In this document: positions 1 through 11,884 of the stretch, piece by piece | Layout: each line of letters opens with the position of its first letter | How positions within the stretch are numbered: position 1 is the stretch's first letter | Source of the DNA: Cunninghamia lanceolata | Lineage: Eukaryota; Streptophyta; Pinopsida; Cupressales; Cupressaceae | Length of the DNA: 64,000 nt | Assembly: GCA_027924645.1 (NCBI GenBank) | Contig: BSBN01001484.1 | Location: 2,232,001-2,296,000 of the forward strand | Direction of reading: 5' to 3' | The notes under the pieces: model-generated | The model's database searches: none | Told to the model about the DNA's origin: nothing | The model's input: the letters and a program-made list of their open reading frames with translations, nothing else | Position numbers and translations under genes: made by a program

Positions 1-1140
1 CAATCTTTCCAAGGCAAGTAGGAGAAATAGTGATACCAAATATCTGAAAGGAGGAAAAGCAACCTAGAAACGAAGAATATTAGCAATCTATAATACACAA
101 AAATAATAATTTTTTAAATAAAAATAAATGTTGGGTTGAAGTTGCATAATCTAAAGTGAAGTGGTTAATTGTAATAATCTACTAGTGTAATAGACCATTA
201 TTATTACTAGTTTACTAAATATTTGAATCATGACAAAACATAGGTTAGATTTAAATAGATGTTTTCTTATTAAAAATTAGTTTAAAGGCAACAACAACCT
301 TTGAAAACATACCAAGTGGGATGGTTATTTTTCACTTGTTTCATTTTGTACCTCATAGGTGGTGTCTTTTAATAATTATTTATTTTCCGAGTCACCTTCA
401 TATTAAACTGTGGACTAAATATGAAAAAAATTGAAACCTCCTTGAATTTATCCACCCCTCTAATTGATCAAGTTGTTTTAAAATGTATAAGACAAACCAA
501 ACTATGTATATACTTATCTATGCAATTAATTTTTTACTTATACTGAGTCAATTTTCTATTTATATTGAGTGAATTTTATATTTACGTCAAGCTATAATTT
601 CAACCAAAATTTAGAATTATTATATTGAGCTATGATTGAAACTAATAATTGGAATTCTTACATTGAATTGTGATTTAAACTTTTAAGTGGATTAGACATC
701 TCTCTGAAGCTCAATAGTAAACCTTTCTCTAATGCTCCATGATGATAAAGACACTGAAATAAAGCAATGTTTTAACTATTGTACTTCCTAAGGAGAAATT
801 GCACTTAAAGAAGATTTTCATACCCAACAGAGAAATATTACAAGTGAAAAATTCAATAGACAGATGAAGGTAGTGAAATAGAATACTAATGATCTGCAAA
901 ATATTTCTAACATGGAACAAGTCAAGATGTTATTCCAAATTCCAATATTGAATGTGCTAAATGTGTTATTAAATTCAAATTTGTATCCTAAGCATAATTA
1001 CTTAGTTTTAGGAAAAAGTAATATCTTTTTAAAATATATATTAAATATTGCAATTGACATTATGGTTAGCCTAGCGATTTGAGGGAAGAAATTAAGTTAT
1101 GAAGTATTTTAACTTAGCTCAAAATTCAAGATGAAATACA
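1..1140. other. AT-rich intergenic sequence, no gene recognised
   Basis: I see no reading frame with a recognisable family, no LTR termini and no RNA gene here. Short frames such as the minus one at 729-920 are hydrophobic by virtue of AT-rich composition and carry no motif. It is most likely very old, eroded transposon or intergenic DNA. Confidence 0.5.
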
Positions 1141-1148
1141 ATTAAATT

Positions 1149-2450
1149 ATGAAAAAGGTATACATCTTAAATCTTGAAAATATGAAGGCACCTCAGAAGC
1201 TTAATAAACTCTTAAATATGGTTTCCAAGAGAAACTTCATTCAAATTATTCCTCTTCTTTGGGAGAAGCATTATATGGATTTTAAAACTACCTCTTTCAA
1301 TAGTAGTATGCATGAAAATTTTCATATGAAGTAGGCTCCTAGTTTAATGCCTCTATTATTGCTTCTATATCAATTTAAAAATGTGTATGTGATCTCAATT
1401 AGGCTATAATTTTGCTAAGCCAAAAAAATATGTCTGTGATCTCAATTAGGCCATAGTTTTGTGATATTGTTGCCCCTTAAGCCCAAAGAACATGTACATT
1501 ATCTCAAGCAGGCTCCTTGAGTTAAGTCTGAGAAGATGGGTCACTTCCTTCTTGAATCAGGTTGCATTAGTTTTACACCAAACAAGTCAATGGAAAATTT
1601 CTTTTCCTTGCATGTACACGATCTCAACATTAGAAGTAGCTACCATGACCTCAACCATCATGTAAAATTAAACCTTGTGGGACATTTCATGTATAAATGC
1701 ATCCTTATGAGCCATTTTGAGATGAGATACTTAGGCCTTGTTCATTACTTTCTAGGCCTCAAGGTTTGGCAAATAAAAAATGTAATCCTTATCTCAAAGC
1801 CTAAGTATTTACCTAGATTGTTTTTGTCAATTTTACATACAATCTTGTAAACCAACAAATGCACCTTTTTAGTCTAGGTTGAAGTAGGACACCAAGTGTG
1901 CTACTACTACCATATATAGGCAATTGGTGATTAGTCTCAATTGACCAAACATTGCCTTCTTGTAATTGGTCTCCCGCTTCATACAAATCCTTATAATATC
2001 CATTGGAAAGCATCCAAGTATATCCTTAGATATTTATTTTTTATATATTTTTTGGTGTTCATACATATATTAAGGTCACTTATCAATATGGCATTCAACA
2101 TTCTATAGGGGCTTTGCTTTGTTGATAAGCTATATAGGTTCTACTTTGATAAAAAAAAAATCTGGATGAGAAGAAGTCTAATGTTGGTTGTCTCTTGAAC
2201 CTTGGTTCATGTCCTATTTACTTGATCTCAACAAGATCCATTTTTCTATTGCTCCTTTTTATACTTGGACAAAGTATCAAGGGTTCTTAGTATTAGGAAG
2301 GAAAATATTTGAATTATAATTATTCTTGTAGAACTTGGTATTCTGGAGAGGCAACGCATTATCATATGGTATGACTATCATGGTCCCATCTATATTGCTT
2401 AGAACCTAGGGATTGGAAAATTAAGCAAGTTGAAATCCAACTGTATATAT
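1149..2450 (+). mobile_element. Decayed Ty1-copia relic (RT to RNase H)
   Basis: Conceptual translation across shifting frames follows the copia pol order. Around 1255-1330 there is an echo of the RT 'ALYG(L/F)K' block. At 1717-1830 the frame reads as a variant of the copia block '(D)LGL.HYFLG.EVWQ' followed by 'ISKPKY'. At about 1890-1960 the 'YRQLV.S' box is visible. At 2060-2110 there is the 'YIKGT.QYGIQ' box, and at 2155-2215 the RNase H 'RKS..G....LGS.PI' box. Many stops and frameshifts interrupt it and no LTR could be paired with it, so it is a dead internal fragment. It is older than the other copia copies here, judging by how little of each motif survives. Confidence 0.6.
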
Positions 2451-3687
2451 AATTGATCCAAGATATAGATGATGTCTTGACATGTTGCTACATAGCATCT
2501 AACTATCAATAATACTTAAAAATAAACTAATCACCAAAATAAGAGAGTCAAACTAGAACCTTGCCATGAAAAGTAGTGATATTATTAAGAGAAGTTTCAT
2601 GAAATTTGACTAAATGACATCTAACCATTCAATATATAAAAACTAAAGTTGATTTTCATTAGGGAAACTTGTTCAAACTCCTCCCTCAAAAGTTGGATTT
2701 GTGGTGTATAGTTGGAAATGAACCACAATCAATGAACCCCCTCTATTTGACATTTCATTTGATTTTTCTTAAATGTGAACCCACATTAGGAGATGTGTAC
2801 CTACAATCATGTTGGTAGTAGTTCTAAGAATCTATTGGTCGCTAGAGGCCTTTACAAATGTAGTTGTGATTTTTTCTTAAAGCTTGCAGCCTACTATTTG
2901 CATATGTCGAATGACGTACATTCACAAATACAATTATTCCCAATATGAAGTGGATGCCACATACTATTGTTGTTTCACCTCTTCTTTGGATAATATTATA
3001 ACTATTTTCTTTATTGTTTTGCTTCCATGTTTCTCTTAGCATATCTCTTGGTGGCCATCACCTCCTTTATTTAATCCAATACACACACTAGGGTATTCTT
3101 CCCCATAGACCAAGGATCAATGCTTATAGGTTTACTTTATTATTGTTGTTCTTAGTCCTAGATGCACATAGGTTAATCACACACATTCCAATCTCCATTT
3201 TCTATTTGACCGCCCATGGAGGTCAAAAGACCAAAATAAGGGCTTGATCATTCTTGGAAAACTCCCAAATAGTCCCAATAATTTTTCTTGTCCTAAAAAT
3301 AAGTCTCACGATATTCAAATGAATGAAGGTTTGTACTCTCTTCATCTCTTCTTTGTCATTTCTTTTTTCATTTCAAAATACATAGATTAAATCCATTTCT
3401 ATCATTTTTGAGTTATCTAGTATTTCCCCTATTTGCTATTGTTGTTGTATTTGCCTCATGTTGTGCAAAAAGCCTAAATCTAGCAAAATACTTGAATTTT
3501 GCAACTTTCTAGGATGACAGTGCATGATTGAGACTACAACACATAAGTAGGATGGTAGCACATCACATGAATGTCTATGCAAAATGATACCATCCAAGAT
3601 AGTGAGCTTCAAAGGGTGATTGATAGGTATGTCTTGAGTTCTTCCTCTTTGTCATGAATTTGATTTTTTAGTTCTGCTTACCAAATT
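2451..3687. other. No gene recognised; possibly interior of the minus copia to its right
   Basis: Only short frames are present. If the minus copia element whose gag lies at 3688-4195 continued leftwards, this stretch would be its gag end and protease. I could not find a convincing zinc knuckle or a DSGA protease box, so I leave it unassigned. Confidence 0.4.
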
Positions 3688-4195
3688 CTAGTTAATTGCA
3701 AATTTATAACCTAGATCACCTAATGTAACATAGAAGTTAATAGAACACTTAATTTCTTCTTTACAAGGATAATTCTTAAAGTCATCATGACATTCAAGAC
3801 TTTCCAAATAAGAAATATCCTCTATAATATCATCATCATATGGTAGGTTATCAAAGTCACCAAGGGGTACAAGGATGCCCATAACAGGATCTACTAAGAA
3901 TGGAGATTGATTTGTGTCTCCATGTATCTCTCAAATTCTAGTCCAAAGAGTGTGAGGGCACTTAGTATGTGAGATGGAACACATAGTGTCAAGATTAACA
4001 CTCCAACCAATCAATCCTATGACATGATCATTCCTATTAGCCCACACTTGCTTTTTCTAATGAGTACCTAGTTTGGGGACAAGTTCATAGAGATGGGGCA
4101 AGAGATGAAGCCACCTGAGATGTTTCAAGATGATGTCTTGCCAAGACTTATAGTTCCCTTTGTTTAAGGTGATAATAGAAGGATGAATTGAAAAA
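3688..4195 (-). pseudogene. Copia-type gag remnant (minus strand)
   Basis: Read on the minus strand, this region resembles the gag (UBN2-like) domain of Ty1-copia elements. Near 4180 it starts with a 'NYKSWQDIIL' box (family pattern N-Y-x-x-W), followed by a tryptophan-containing 'VWANRNDHVIGLI' box. An open stretch follows at 3688-3882 whose product is acidic. Stops interrupt the earlier part. It lies downstream of a primer-binding site and LTR at 5313-5653 in the same orientation, which fits the 5' half of one minus-strand copia. The family is inferred from pattern only, so the assignment is moderate. Confidence 0.4.
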
Positions 4196-5312
4196 CCCAT
4201 GATTGAATAAGATAGACTCCTTGTGAATCAATCAAAGATCAAATCATGTGAAATTGGGGTTTCTCTAAACTACAAGTCAAAGTACAAAAATAGACTTCAA
4301 ACTAAAATAGCAAGCGTCTAGTGTAAAATCTAGAAAAACCAAGTGAATGGCTACAGAGTGCTCAGAAATAGCTTTTCAATGCCTATACGAAGTCAAAAAT
4401 CAAACTGTGGTGAAATTTATGGTTCCTAAAAAAACACCCCTTCATGCCAAATAAAAATGGATCCCAACACTATTGAGGTGGTAGGTGGGTGGTGCTACTC
4501 ACTAAGCTAGGTGATGGTGGCTAGATTAGATGGTCCACTAGTGGCACAATTGGATCCAAGTGATGGTAGAGTTAGGCAGCATATGAGTGGATATCACTAA
4601 CAACAATGGTGGAAAACTAGCAGAGGTGAAGCACATGACTGGCAGATTTGGCTAGTACTGGAGTACAAATTACCAACAAATCCCCCGTGGTTGTGGCTAA
4701 TCTTAAGCCCCTTAATGTTGAGAAAACCTAGGGGCTTACCCCCCATTAGAACCTATTGGAATTTGGTTGGTGGTCCCCTATCCAACTAAGGGTTTCAACC
4801 TTTAAATCTCTACAAAAACCATGCCCATAGGTGACAAGACTTACAAGGCCCATGTTGTAGTGTGGCACCCATGATGAAAACCAATCAATGATTGATGTAC
4901 CTTGCACCTATACGAATGACCAATCAAATCACCCAAAACTACCGTAAAACATGTAACGTACCCTATCATGATGTACAATGACATAATGTATGTGCAGTAA
5001 CAAAACTTTACCCAAAATATTATGCTAACGCCTATTGACTATAGATATAACACATCTGACATTATACAACCTATATGGACCATACTATATGGATCCATAC
5101 TAATTTTACAAATTCTTGTTGCAAATATTTTTATGATGCCCTAAAAAATGGCTAAATTTGAAGCTACTCCAAAACCTATCATGTTTTATGTCGATTCATA
5201 AGTTTTTGGACCTTCTAGACTCAATGATGAGGTTTATTTTTCTCCAAGACGCACCATGTGAAATTTTTTGGCAAAAACTCTCTAAAAATGATAAGGGGGT
5301 GGTAGATTTTAA
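4196..5312 (-). other. Untranslated leader of the minus copia
   Basis: No coding potential is visible on either strand. By position it separates the PBS at 5313-5324 from the gag remnant on the minus strand, so it is probably the 5' leader of that element with later insertions or decay. Confidence 0.35.
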
Positions 5313-5324
5313 TCTTTGATACCA
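5313..5324 (-). promoter_or_regulatory. Primer-binding site of the minus copia
   Basis: The minus strand reads TGGTATCAAAGA, one or two bases from the common copia PBS TGGTATCAGAGC that pairs with initiator tRNA-Met. It directly abuts the CA end of the LTR at 5325-5653, as expected for a 5' LTR in minus orientation. Confidence 0.55.
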
Positions 5325-5653
5325 TGTAAGAGAAACCACAAGGGTTTACAAGGGTCCAGGATTCTCTGAAACACCTATTACCTTCCACACAAGAGAGAAG
5401 TGATGATTATGCAATATTTGACAAATACTGATGTAATACAACCTTGATTATGAGCATATGATACTTCATGTATAATGAGGGAACCATTGTATATATAGGC
5501 AAGGGTAAAACATAGACAATTTAAGATGATGAAATGTGTCTTGATCTTATGCCTTGAGACACCAATATTAAATGCTAAGTAAACTTAACTAGACCAGTCT
5601 GAAAAGGTCCTAAAAGGAAATTGGATAGGTGGAAAACCTCGTTCACACCAACA
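5325..5653 (-). repeat. 5' LTR of a minus-strand copia
   Basis: On the minus strand it begins TGTTGGTGTGAACGAGG and ends CTCTTACA, immediately followed by a primer-binding site. The start closely matches the LTR starts of the copia copies at 18070 (TGTTAGTGTGAACATGG) and 18531, so the three appear to be one lineage. A TATA-like run (TATATACAATGG on the minus strand) lies in the middle. Length is about 329 bp. Confidence 0.6.
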
Positions 5654-5872
5654 AAAGCCTGCCACCTATATGCAAATCCACATAGTGGTTCTATAACCAC
5701 CACCCTTCCATAACTAGAAGTTGTCACTAGAAAATTTGTACCTTAATTTTCTCTATGTTCTCAAGAACATGCTTCAATCCTGTTTAACTCCAAGATGTCC
5801 AGATCATCTTAAACCATATGTTAACTCTGTAGACCCATTTACAATTTGTATACTCTATTATTGAATGATATT

Positions 5873-6158
5873 TGTTAGTTTAAAAGTGATTTAGAATATT
5901 TCAAGTTACATCTTAGTTTTTATTAGATATAATATAATGGTAGATTGCTATAAATAATGTCAGACTACACTTTGTGCACAAAGGCATTTATTGCTTGTGT
6001 AAATGGTGCAATAACACCACATTAGTTATGTCTCAAATGTAAATTATAAGTTACAACCATCAATGTAACTTTCCCATTCAATAATAAATACAAGCATACA
6101 CACATTGAATTGTGTACTATCCACTTCTCTCAAACTCCATGCATTCATTCATCCAACA
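5873..6158 (+). repeat. 5' LTR of the outer copia
   Basis: It runs from TGTTAG to TCCAACA and is followed two bases later by a PBS-like TGGTATTAGAGA. The segment from 5925 on aligns by eye with 29985-30208. The first 50 bases align only weakly, so the start is uncertain. Confidence 0.5.
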
Positions 6159-6160
6159 TT

Positions 6161-6172
6161 TGGTATTAGAGA
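6161..6172 (+). promoter_or_regulatory. Primer-binding site of the outer copia
   Basis: TGGTATTAGAGA sits two bases after the LTR end and resembles the copia initiator tRNA-Met PBS TGGTATCAGAGC. Confidence 0.45.
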
Positions 6173-6437
6173 AATGATGCCCTAGGAAGGATATGTTGAT
6201 TCAAAGAAAGGAAGCCCTAGGAGAGGGTATGCTAAACCAATTTAATGGAGAAGAAGATTGAAGAGAGGAAGGAGAAAGAAATCTATTGTTCACTATTGAA
6301 TCCTTTGTCCAAGGAAACAAATTATTATAAAAAATGAGAAGAAATTATTGTCAAATCATTGATATCAAAGTAATTGCAAAAATAAAAAATTTGTATGGAT
6401 GAACAATAAGGATACAAAAATTGTATGGTATGAATGA

Positions 6438-6745
6438 TGTTACACCCTTAACCTATTGATTGTATTCATATATCTAATAACTTTGAATTACATAATCCTT
6501 AATTGATTTATGAGTCCCTACGTATAATTATTGTATTCTAGGTTAGCCTCATTAGGATTAGAGTACAAATATTACCTAATGATGCCTATGTATAGGAGGT
6601 AGTTAGTAGCAGTTAAGCATCATATTACAAATTATGTTCTTATTGAAAACTTTTGGAGGTTAACCCTTGAAGTGGCTTATTATTATCAAGTATTTACATC
6701 TTGTTTTCTACTATAGTGTTCTCTTGTGCAAGTAATTTCATTACA
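6438..6745 (+). repeat. 5' LTR of the gypsy element
   Basis: Starts TGTTACACCC and ends TTCATTACA. It aligns over most of its length with 27023-27333; both share 'GAGTCCCT..GTATAATTATTGTAT' and 'AAGTATTTACATCTT'. The two LTRs differ at many positions by eye, so the insertion is old. Confidence 0.75.
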
Positions 6746-6747
6746 AG

Positions 6748-6759
6748 TGGTATCAAAGC
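6748..6759 (+). promoter_or_regulatory. Primer-binding site of the gypsy element
   Basis: TGGTATCAAAGC begins two bases after the 5' LTR end. It resembles the initiator tRNA-Met complement used by many plant LTR elements, with one mismatch. Confidence 0.6.
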
Positions 6760-7109
6760 ATGATCTTGGCACTCAAAAGACAAGAAACAAGACAAAAAAA
6801 TTGATTTAGGAGGTCATGTGGTCAAGCTCATATCTCTGTCATTTTTGTGATTAATTTTCTAAAATCTAGAGGGTTGATCAAGGACATTTTGAAGCAACTA
6901 CAATCCCAATTTGAGGTCATTTGAAGCATTTTTAAAGGAGTTATTGTGAAATTAGGGTTTTCACCAAATTTTCTTCCAAGGATAGAAAACATCAAGTTTC
7001 TTAGAGATTTTTTCACTAAAGTGAGTACTAGACTCAGGGAAGTTACTAAAATTTTTAGCTTATTTTGATTTATTTTATGTTATCTATTTTGAAAATTATT
7101 TTGGTGACA

Positions 7110-7897
7110 TCATGATGGGGGGCTTCAAAAAGAGACAGGAAGGAATACAATCACACTAGGGAAGTCTCCTGACAAAGATGAGATAGAGTTAGAGGTTGGA
7201 TCTGGTGGGAATTTGGAAATACCATCTTCTACATTAGAGGATAAAGTTCACCTACTAGAGGAGAATATGAAAAATATCAAGTTTGACATGGCCAAAAAGG
7301 AGATCTAGATAACATATGTAAGAAATTGGATAGTCTCACAAACTCTATCAATAAGTTGTTAGTTTCACAACTAAATCAACAATCCCAAGGTAGATCTATG
7401 AGACAACCCAATTTAGATCTAAATGTTGTGCAAACTCAACCCATGGCTAGCACTAATTTTGGATCTTAGAACTTGATACTGAAGGTAGATATGCATAAAT
7501 TCAATGGAAAGGATCCACTTGGAAAAATCAAATGGAGAATTTTTTATGTACATCATATTCGAAGTGGCAAAAGGTTACAATGACTTCATTATATATGGAG
7601 CCTAAGAAATTCATTTGGTATCAATGGCTATGTGCTCAAAAGAAGAAAAAGACCCTCAGTGTCACCTGATTAGTTTGCATAGAGGAGCTACAAATGCACT
7701 ATAACAATAGTGTGATAGAGAATTACTTTAGCCAATTGGTAAGTCTACGATAAACAGGTTTGGTCAAGGATTATATTCATCAATTCTAAAGCCTATCCTT
7801 GAATGTGGAGATAATTATGAATGAGAACGTGAATGACCTATTTCTTGGTGAGCTCATGGGTCATAGTCACCATGAGTTATGCTTGTTTAATCCACTT
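7110..7897 (+). pseudogene. Gypsy gag, N-terminal part (broken)
   Basis: Across several frames the translation follows the plant chromovirus gag. A leucine/acid-rich coiled segment lies near 7190-7300. 'KVDMHKFNGKDP' at about 7483-7518 is the family's start-of-capsid box. A 'WYQWLC' box lies at about 7616-7633, and an 'ENYFSQLVSLR' box at about 7720, followed by 'TGLVKDYIHQF' and 'SLSLNVE'. In-frame TAA codons replace glutamine positions in the last boxes. The coding sense stops abruptly at 7897, where a solo LTR begins, and resumes at 9704. Confidence 0.7.
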
Positions 7898-9703
7898 TGT
7901 TGCCCCCTGAAAAGTCTAACTCCCGAAGTACATTGTTATGCCCATGTTCATCAGAAATCCTAGCTTTTTCCTTTTGAAATGCAAGAGTGAACCCTAAAAA
8001 TCATAGAAGTTGGCTAAGTTTAAGAGTATGCAGTCCTGTCAGGTTTTCGGGCCCTGACTGGACTTTTGGTCCTTGCGGAGCTTCGAACCCCGCCGAGTTT
8101 CCTAGACTATGTCCAAAGGTCCAAGTTCCTTCCACGCCCCTAGGACCCACCAAAGTTCAAGTTTTTCTCGGACCCCCTAATTTTTGAAGTCTGATTTGGA
8201 GGAGCAAATGTTGAAGTTTTCAGGTGTTTTGAGAAGTGGCTAAGTGTTTGATGATGTTTCGGGTCAGACTTCAAATTTTGGCTTTCGAGATTTTGGTCCT
8301 TGGGGCCCGACCAGATTTTTGGACCTTTTCATGGAGGTCCAAGGGTTCTTGTTCCTCCCCCGGGTCCAGTCCCCATTTCTGACCCGGCTCCCACTCCTCC
8401 AGACAGTAGCAATAATGAAGAAGTTTCCTCAGGACTCTGGGCCCCAATGGAACTTTTGGCCTAAATCTAGAAGTTCAAAGTACCCAACCCCGCCTTTCCA
8501 AGCTCCTTCAACAGTTCTCTTCATAGTGGTTCCGCTGGGACTCCGGGGCCCAATGGGATTTTGGGTCATAGTCCCAAATTCCAATTTCCCCCTGTGGTCC
8601 CGCCAGGGTCCAAACTCCTGCCAATGCCTAGGAATGCGCAGAAACGCGTCAGCTACCCTCCTAATTGCCATAAATGCAAAGTGGGTGGTGGATTTTAATG
8701 GTTTTAATGCGGTTGGTGGAGTTGGTAGGGTTTTCCCTCCCATTCCAACATCATATCCGAGTTGCAAGTGATATAAAAAGAAGATTGAAATTCATTTGAG
8801 GAGGTTGGTCATTTTTGGGCACTTTTCTCTCAAGCAGGTTTCAAGGTCCAGAAGGTAGAAAAGAATAGGTTATCTTGCAGTCTTTGTTCATTAAGAGACA
8901 ACTATGAAATGTATGTAATGTATTTTGCAAATCTTTGTATTGAACTACTATTTTTCTCCACCACTATAGATGCTCTTCTTAGAAAGCCATAATCGTAGTT
9001 AGGGTTTTCTTTTGCCACACTTCGTGGTATGAATGTAAACATTCATTTGAATGAATGTGACAATTCTTAATTCATTTCCAAGCTTTTGTAAATGATCATT
9101 TCAATATTATGTGGGGAAGAACATGGTATGGTGTGGGATAACTAAGCATTCTCAGTGATTTGGTACTAATTTTCATGCATTTTATTTATCAAATAGACAG
9201 CTATACATTTTTGTGTAGTTGTTTTCCTCTATTTAAATGTTACTCTACAGCCTGATGGATAGGCACCAGTCTGAGTGGCCTTCGATCACCCAGTCTACAA
9301 AACAAAACAATATATCTATCCTTTAGACACAGTAGTAGTTTTTATGTATCCTCATGTGGCAGGATTCCTTATATCAGCTATATAGGGGTCTTATAATAAC
9401 TAGTTGTTCTCAATCTAGTGACAAATTTGGGGCAGAGAGAGCGATATGGGTTTGGTTATTCACATTTTTAGTTGTTCATTTGGTTTCAAAATCAATACAT
9501 ATTCAGGTATACCCCTTTGGACTATCCCTCTAGAGTCTAAGTTAAGCTCGAAGAGCATAGGAGACTACCCACTCCTATATGTTGGCTAGAATTACCCTCA
9601 ACTTGTTGATAAACCCCTTCCAAATCACCCCGATGACATTCCCGTCCTTGGTGATTTAGGAATGTTTTAGAGTTTTGGGTTGCAGTAATTTTGGGAACCA
9701 ACA
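7898..9703. repeat. Solo LTR (1.8 kb) inserted in gypsy gag
   Basis: The segment starts TGTTGCCCCC and ends GGGAACCAACA (short inverted ends TGTTG/CAACA). It is flanked on both sides by the perfect 5-bp direct duplication CACTT (7893-7897 and 9704-9708). Removing it rejoins the gypsy gag reading frame at 'LFNPL|NVFDSIS'. No internal coding domain, PBS or second LTR is present, so I read it as a solo LTR left by LTR-LTR recombination. The left half is unusually GC-rich for this window. A TATA-like run GATATAAAAAG at about 8769 suggests + orientation. The open frames inside it have no known match. Confidence 0.8.
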
Positions 9704-10104
9704 CACTTAATGTATTTGATTCTATTAGTATGGTGCATAGAGTAGAGAAAAAATTCTTGTCCAACAAAATGCAAGTTTTCACTAGCAACGAAGATCATAG
9801 AACCCCTACTTTGTCATTTCCTTCACCTACTAGGTTGATACCTCAACAAATTGAAGAAAAAGGGAAAAGGGATTATGTTTCACTATAATAGAAAATATAG
9901 CCAAGGGCATAAATGTGTTGAAAATGAGTTATTCTACATTGAGGGAACCAATGAAGAAGAAGAGGCACTAGAGGTTTTTGATGAGCTAGATGAGTCAAAA
10001 GATCCCCCACCAACTATCCCTTTCCATGCACTCTCAAGTATTAGCACACAATAAACCCTCAAGGTAGTTGGGTTCCTAAAACAACAAAAGGTGACAATAT
10101 TGAT
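9704..10104 (+). pseudogene. Gypsy gag C-terminus and protease start (broken)
   Basis: This continues the gag interrupted at 7897. It shows the pre-knuckle box 'RLIPQQIEEK' (9834-9863), then after a frameshift the metal-binding-like 'YSQGHKC' (9896-9916), the acidic 'YIEGTNEEEEALE' linker, and 'ALSSIST' leading into 'KVVGFLKQQKVTILI'. In this clade the last box precedes the protease D-S-G motif. The sequence is cut exactly there, where a foreign LTR end TGTAATGTCC begins at 10105. Confidence 0.65.
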
Positions 10105-11288
10105 TGTAATGTCCTCCATAAATTTTAATATTAAATATTTACCACTTTCTAATCATCAAGGTCTTGTAAGGGCTAGGTGAGAGCATACTATGAGTATATA
10201 TTATTATTCAACACTTTTTGATCACCAAGATCCTATGAGGGCAAGGTGAGAACATATTCATATGGATGAGTAATGATTTTATATATTTATTTAAATAAAA
10301 AATAATGTCTAGAGGTGTAGCAATAGATTGCATGAACAATACAAATATGCTAGAGCTGAATAAATATGCTGAAATATCTCAAATAAACAACATACAAATA
10401 TGAATCAATATGTTATTACACTATGTTGTTGCTCCAAAAATACAAAATATTAGTTGATAAACATAAAGAAGCTTTTAGCACAAATACAACCTCTGGATTA
10501 GATTATCCTCGAGAAACCAAAGGGGTTCCATCATCTAATCTCTAGCAAACCAAAGGGGTTTTGTCCTCTGATCTCCAAATCTAAGGGTTTTCATCCTTGA
10601 CTTGATAGTTGAACACAAGGTTCAAGCCATGACATAAATTATATGAAAAATGGTAGTCTCAAAGGCAACCAAGCACCTCAATATATAGTGCCTGTAGGTC
10701 ACAAATTCTAATGCCCCATTTTCCCTCTCAAAGACAACAATTTGTTTCAAATGTGATAGAGTGGTCCCTACTATCTATAAGACATGATATGTCTGCTAGG
10801 ACTACTAAGGGATTTCATTCATTCACTACAACTAAATGGACTTATAAGTGATTCCATAAGTGCTCGACTGAAGATAAGTTTCGTCAATGATCGGTCTTCT
10901 TAAGTGGAGGGATGCCTAGATCAACACTGATGGAATACAATCCAGATTACTACCAAATAGATTCAAGAAGTTTTGATTGACCATGTTTCCAAAAACTAGA
11001 CCATGAGACATGATGAAATGTCTAGAAGGCAGTCGAGCGCCCTTTACCCCTACTATAGATAGTTTGTATAGGAGCCCTTCATCTTGCAAGCAAAATATTA
11101 ATGAGATTCCCTCCCAAATATAGCCCCATTTCGTCTTGTAACTAATTAATTTCTTGTCATAGAATCTGTCATGAAAAAGTTGCCAAGTGTCTTGGGGTTA
11201 TAACACTTCTATCAAGAAACTCATGCCCCCTTGCATTATTTTAATATTATTTATTATTATTTTATTTTTTTCTTATATTTCCCCAACA
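10105..11288 (-). repeat. 3' LTR of the minus gypsy
   Basis: About 1184 bp, TG...CA on the minus strand, directly downstream of a polypurine tract. On the + strand it shows repeated 'GGGGTT(C/T)...TCCTC..GATCT' units and 'AAGGGTTTTCATCCTTG' at about 10574. The last motif also occurs at about 53200-53290 in the LTR candidate there. Two imperfect copies of a segment of roughly 55 bp lie at about 10140-10262. Confidence 0.5.
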
Positions 11289-11319
11289 ATAGCCCCTTTA
11301 TTAAAATATTTTTATATCC

Positions 11320-11884
11320 TTATCAAGAGAATAAGGATAGGGCCCACATAAGATAAAGTAATTAAAAAGGGACATTTCAAGTCTTCCCTTCTTGAAATTG
11401 CTTTCCCACAAGCAATGTAGAGTTGGGTGCTCAAGAATCTATGGCCTCTCCTATGTAGCATCTTCATATGTAGGTTTCTCCAATGAACCAAGTATTCCAT
11501 AACTATTATGTTCATCAGCTTCTTCACCCATGTATCAATGATGGCATCTAGCACCAAAATGAGCTTCCCTTCATCATTTAAGGGTGGAAAATCAACTAAC
11601 AATGTAATATGTTGTCCTAGTGCCCTTTCGAGGTCAGACACATGGAACACATTATGAATTTTTTTGTCTTATAGCAATTCCAACTCATAAGAAACTTCAC
11701 CAACCCTTCTGACAACTTTGTAAGGTCCATAGAAGAGGGGTTTGAGATTTTTAGCACCACATTGCTTAATGGAAGTCTACATATAAGGATGCAGGTGTAG
11801 AAAAACCATGTCTCTAGCCTCAAATGACCTCTTAACACAGTGTTGATCTACATAAAACATATTGATGTTGAGCCCAATGTAGGT
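11320..11884 (-). pseudogene. Gypsy integrase C-terminus and chromodomain
   Basis: The minus-strand translation reads, in order, 'FYGPYKVVRRVGEVSYELEL' (integrase C-terminal GPY/F module, about 11733 down to 11674), 'NVFHVSDLERALGQHI' (about 11655-11605), then 'EAIID'-like and 'EYLVHWRNL' (about 11500-11475), the chromodomain core. A frameshift near 11470 and a stop in the first module show it is dead. The GPY module followed by a chromodomain identifies a chromovirus-type gypsy. Confidence 0.75.

Larger units (their letters stand above)
10105..11884 (-). mobile_element. 3' end of a second, minus-strand gypsy
   Basis: On the minus strand, an integrase C-terminus plus chromodomain (11884 down to about 11320) is followed by a purine-rich tract (AAAGGGGCTAT, 11289-11299) and an LTR that begins TGTTGGGGAAATA at 11288 and ends GGACATTACA at 10105. 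The 5' part of the element is missing; a + strand copia LTR begins at 11885. Confidence 0.65.

Noticed and set aside
8244..8771. 175-codon + frame and its minus counterpart (8429-8767)
   Set aside because: Both lie inside the solo LTR bounded by CACTT. The frame is open because the region is GC-rich, and no domain is visible.
7110..10104. Interpreting the gag fragments as two separate elements
   Set aside because: The perfect CACTT duplication and in-frame rejoining show one gag split by a solo LTR.
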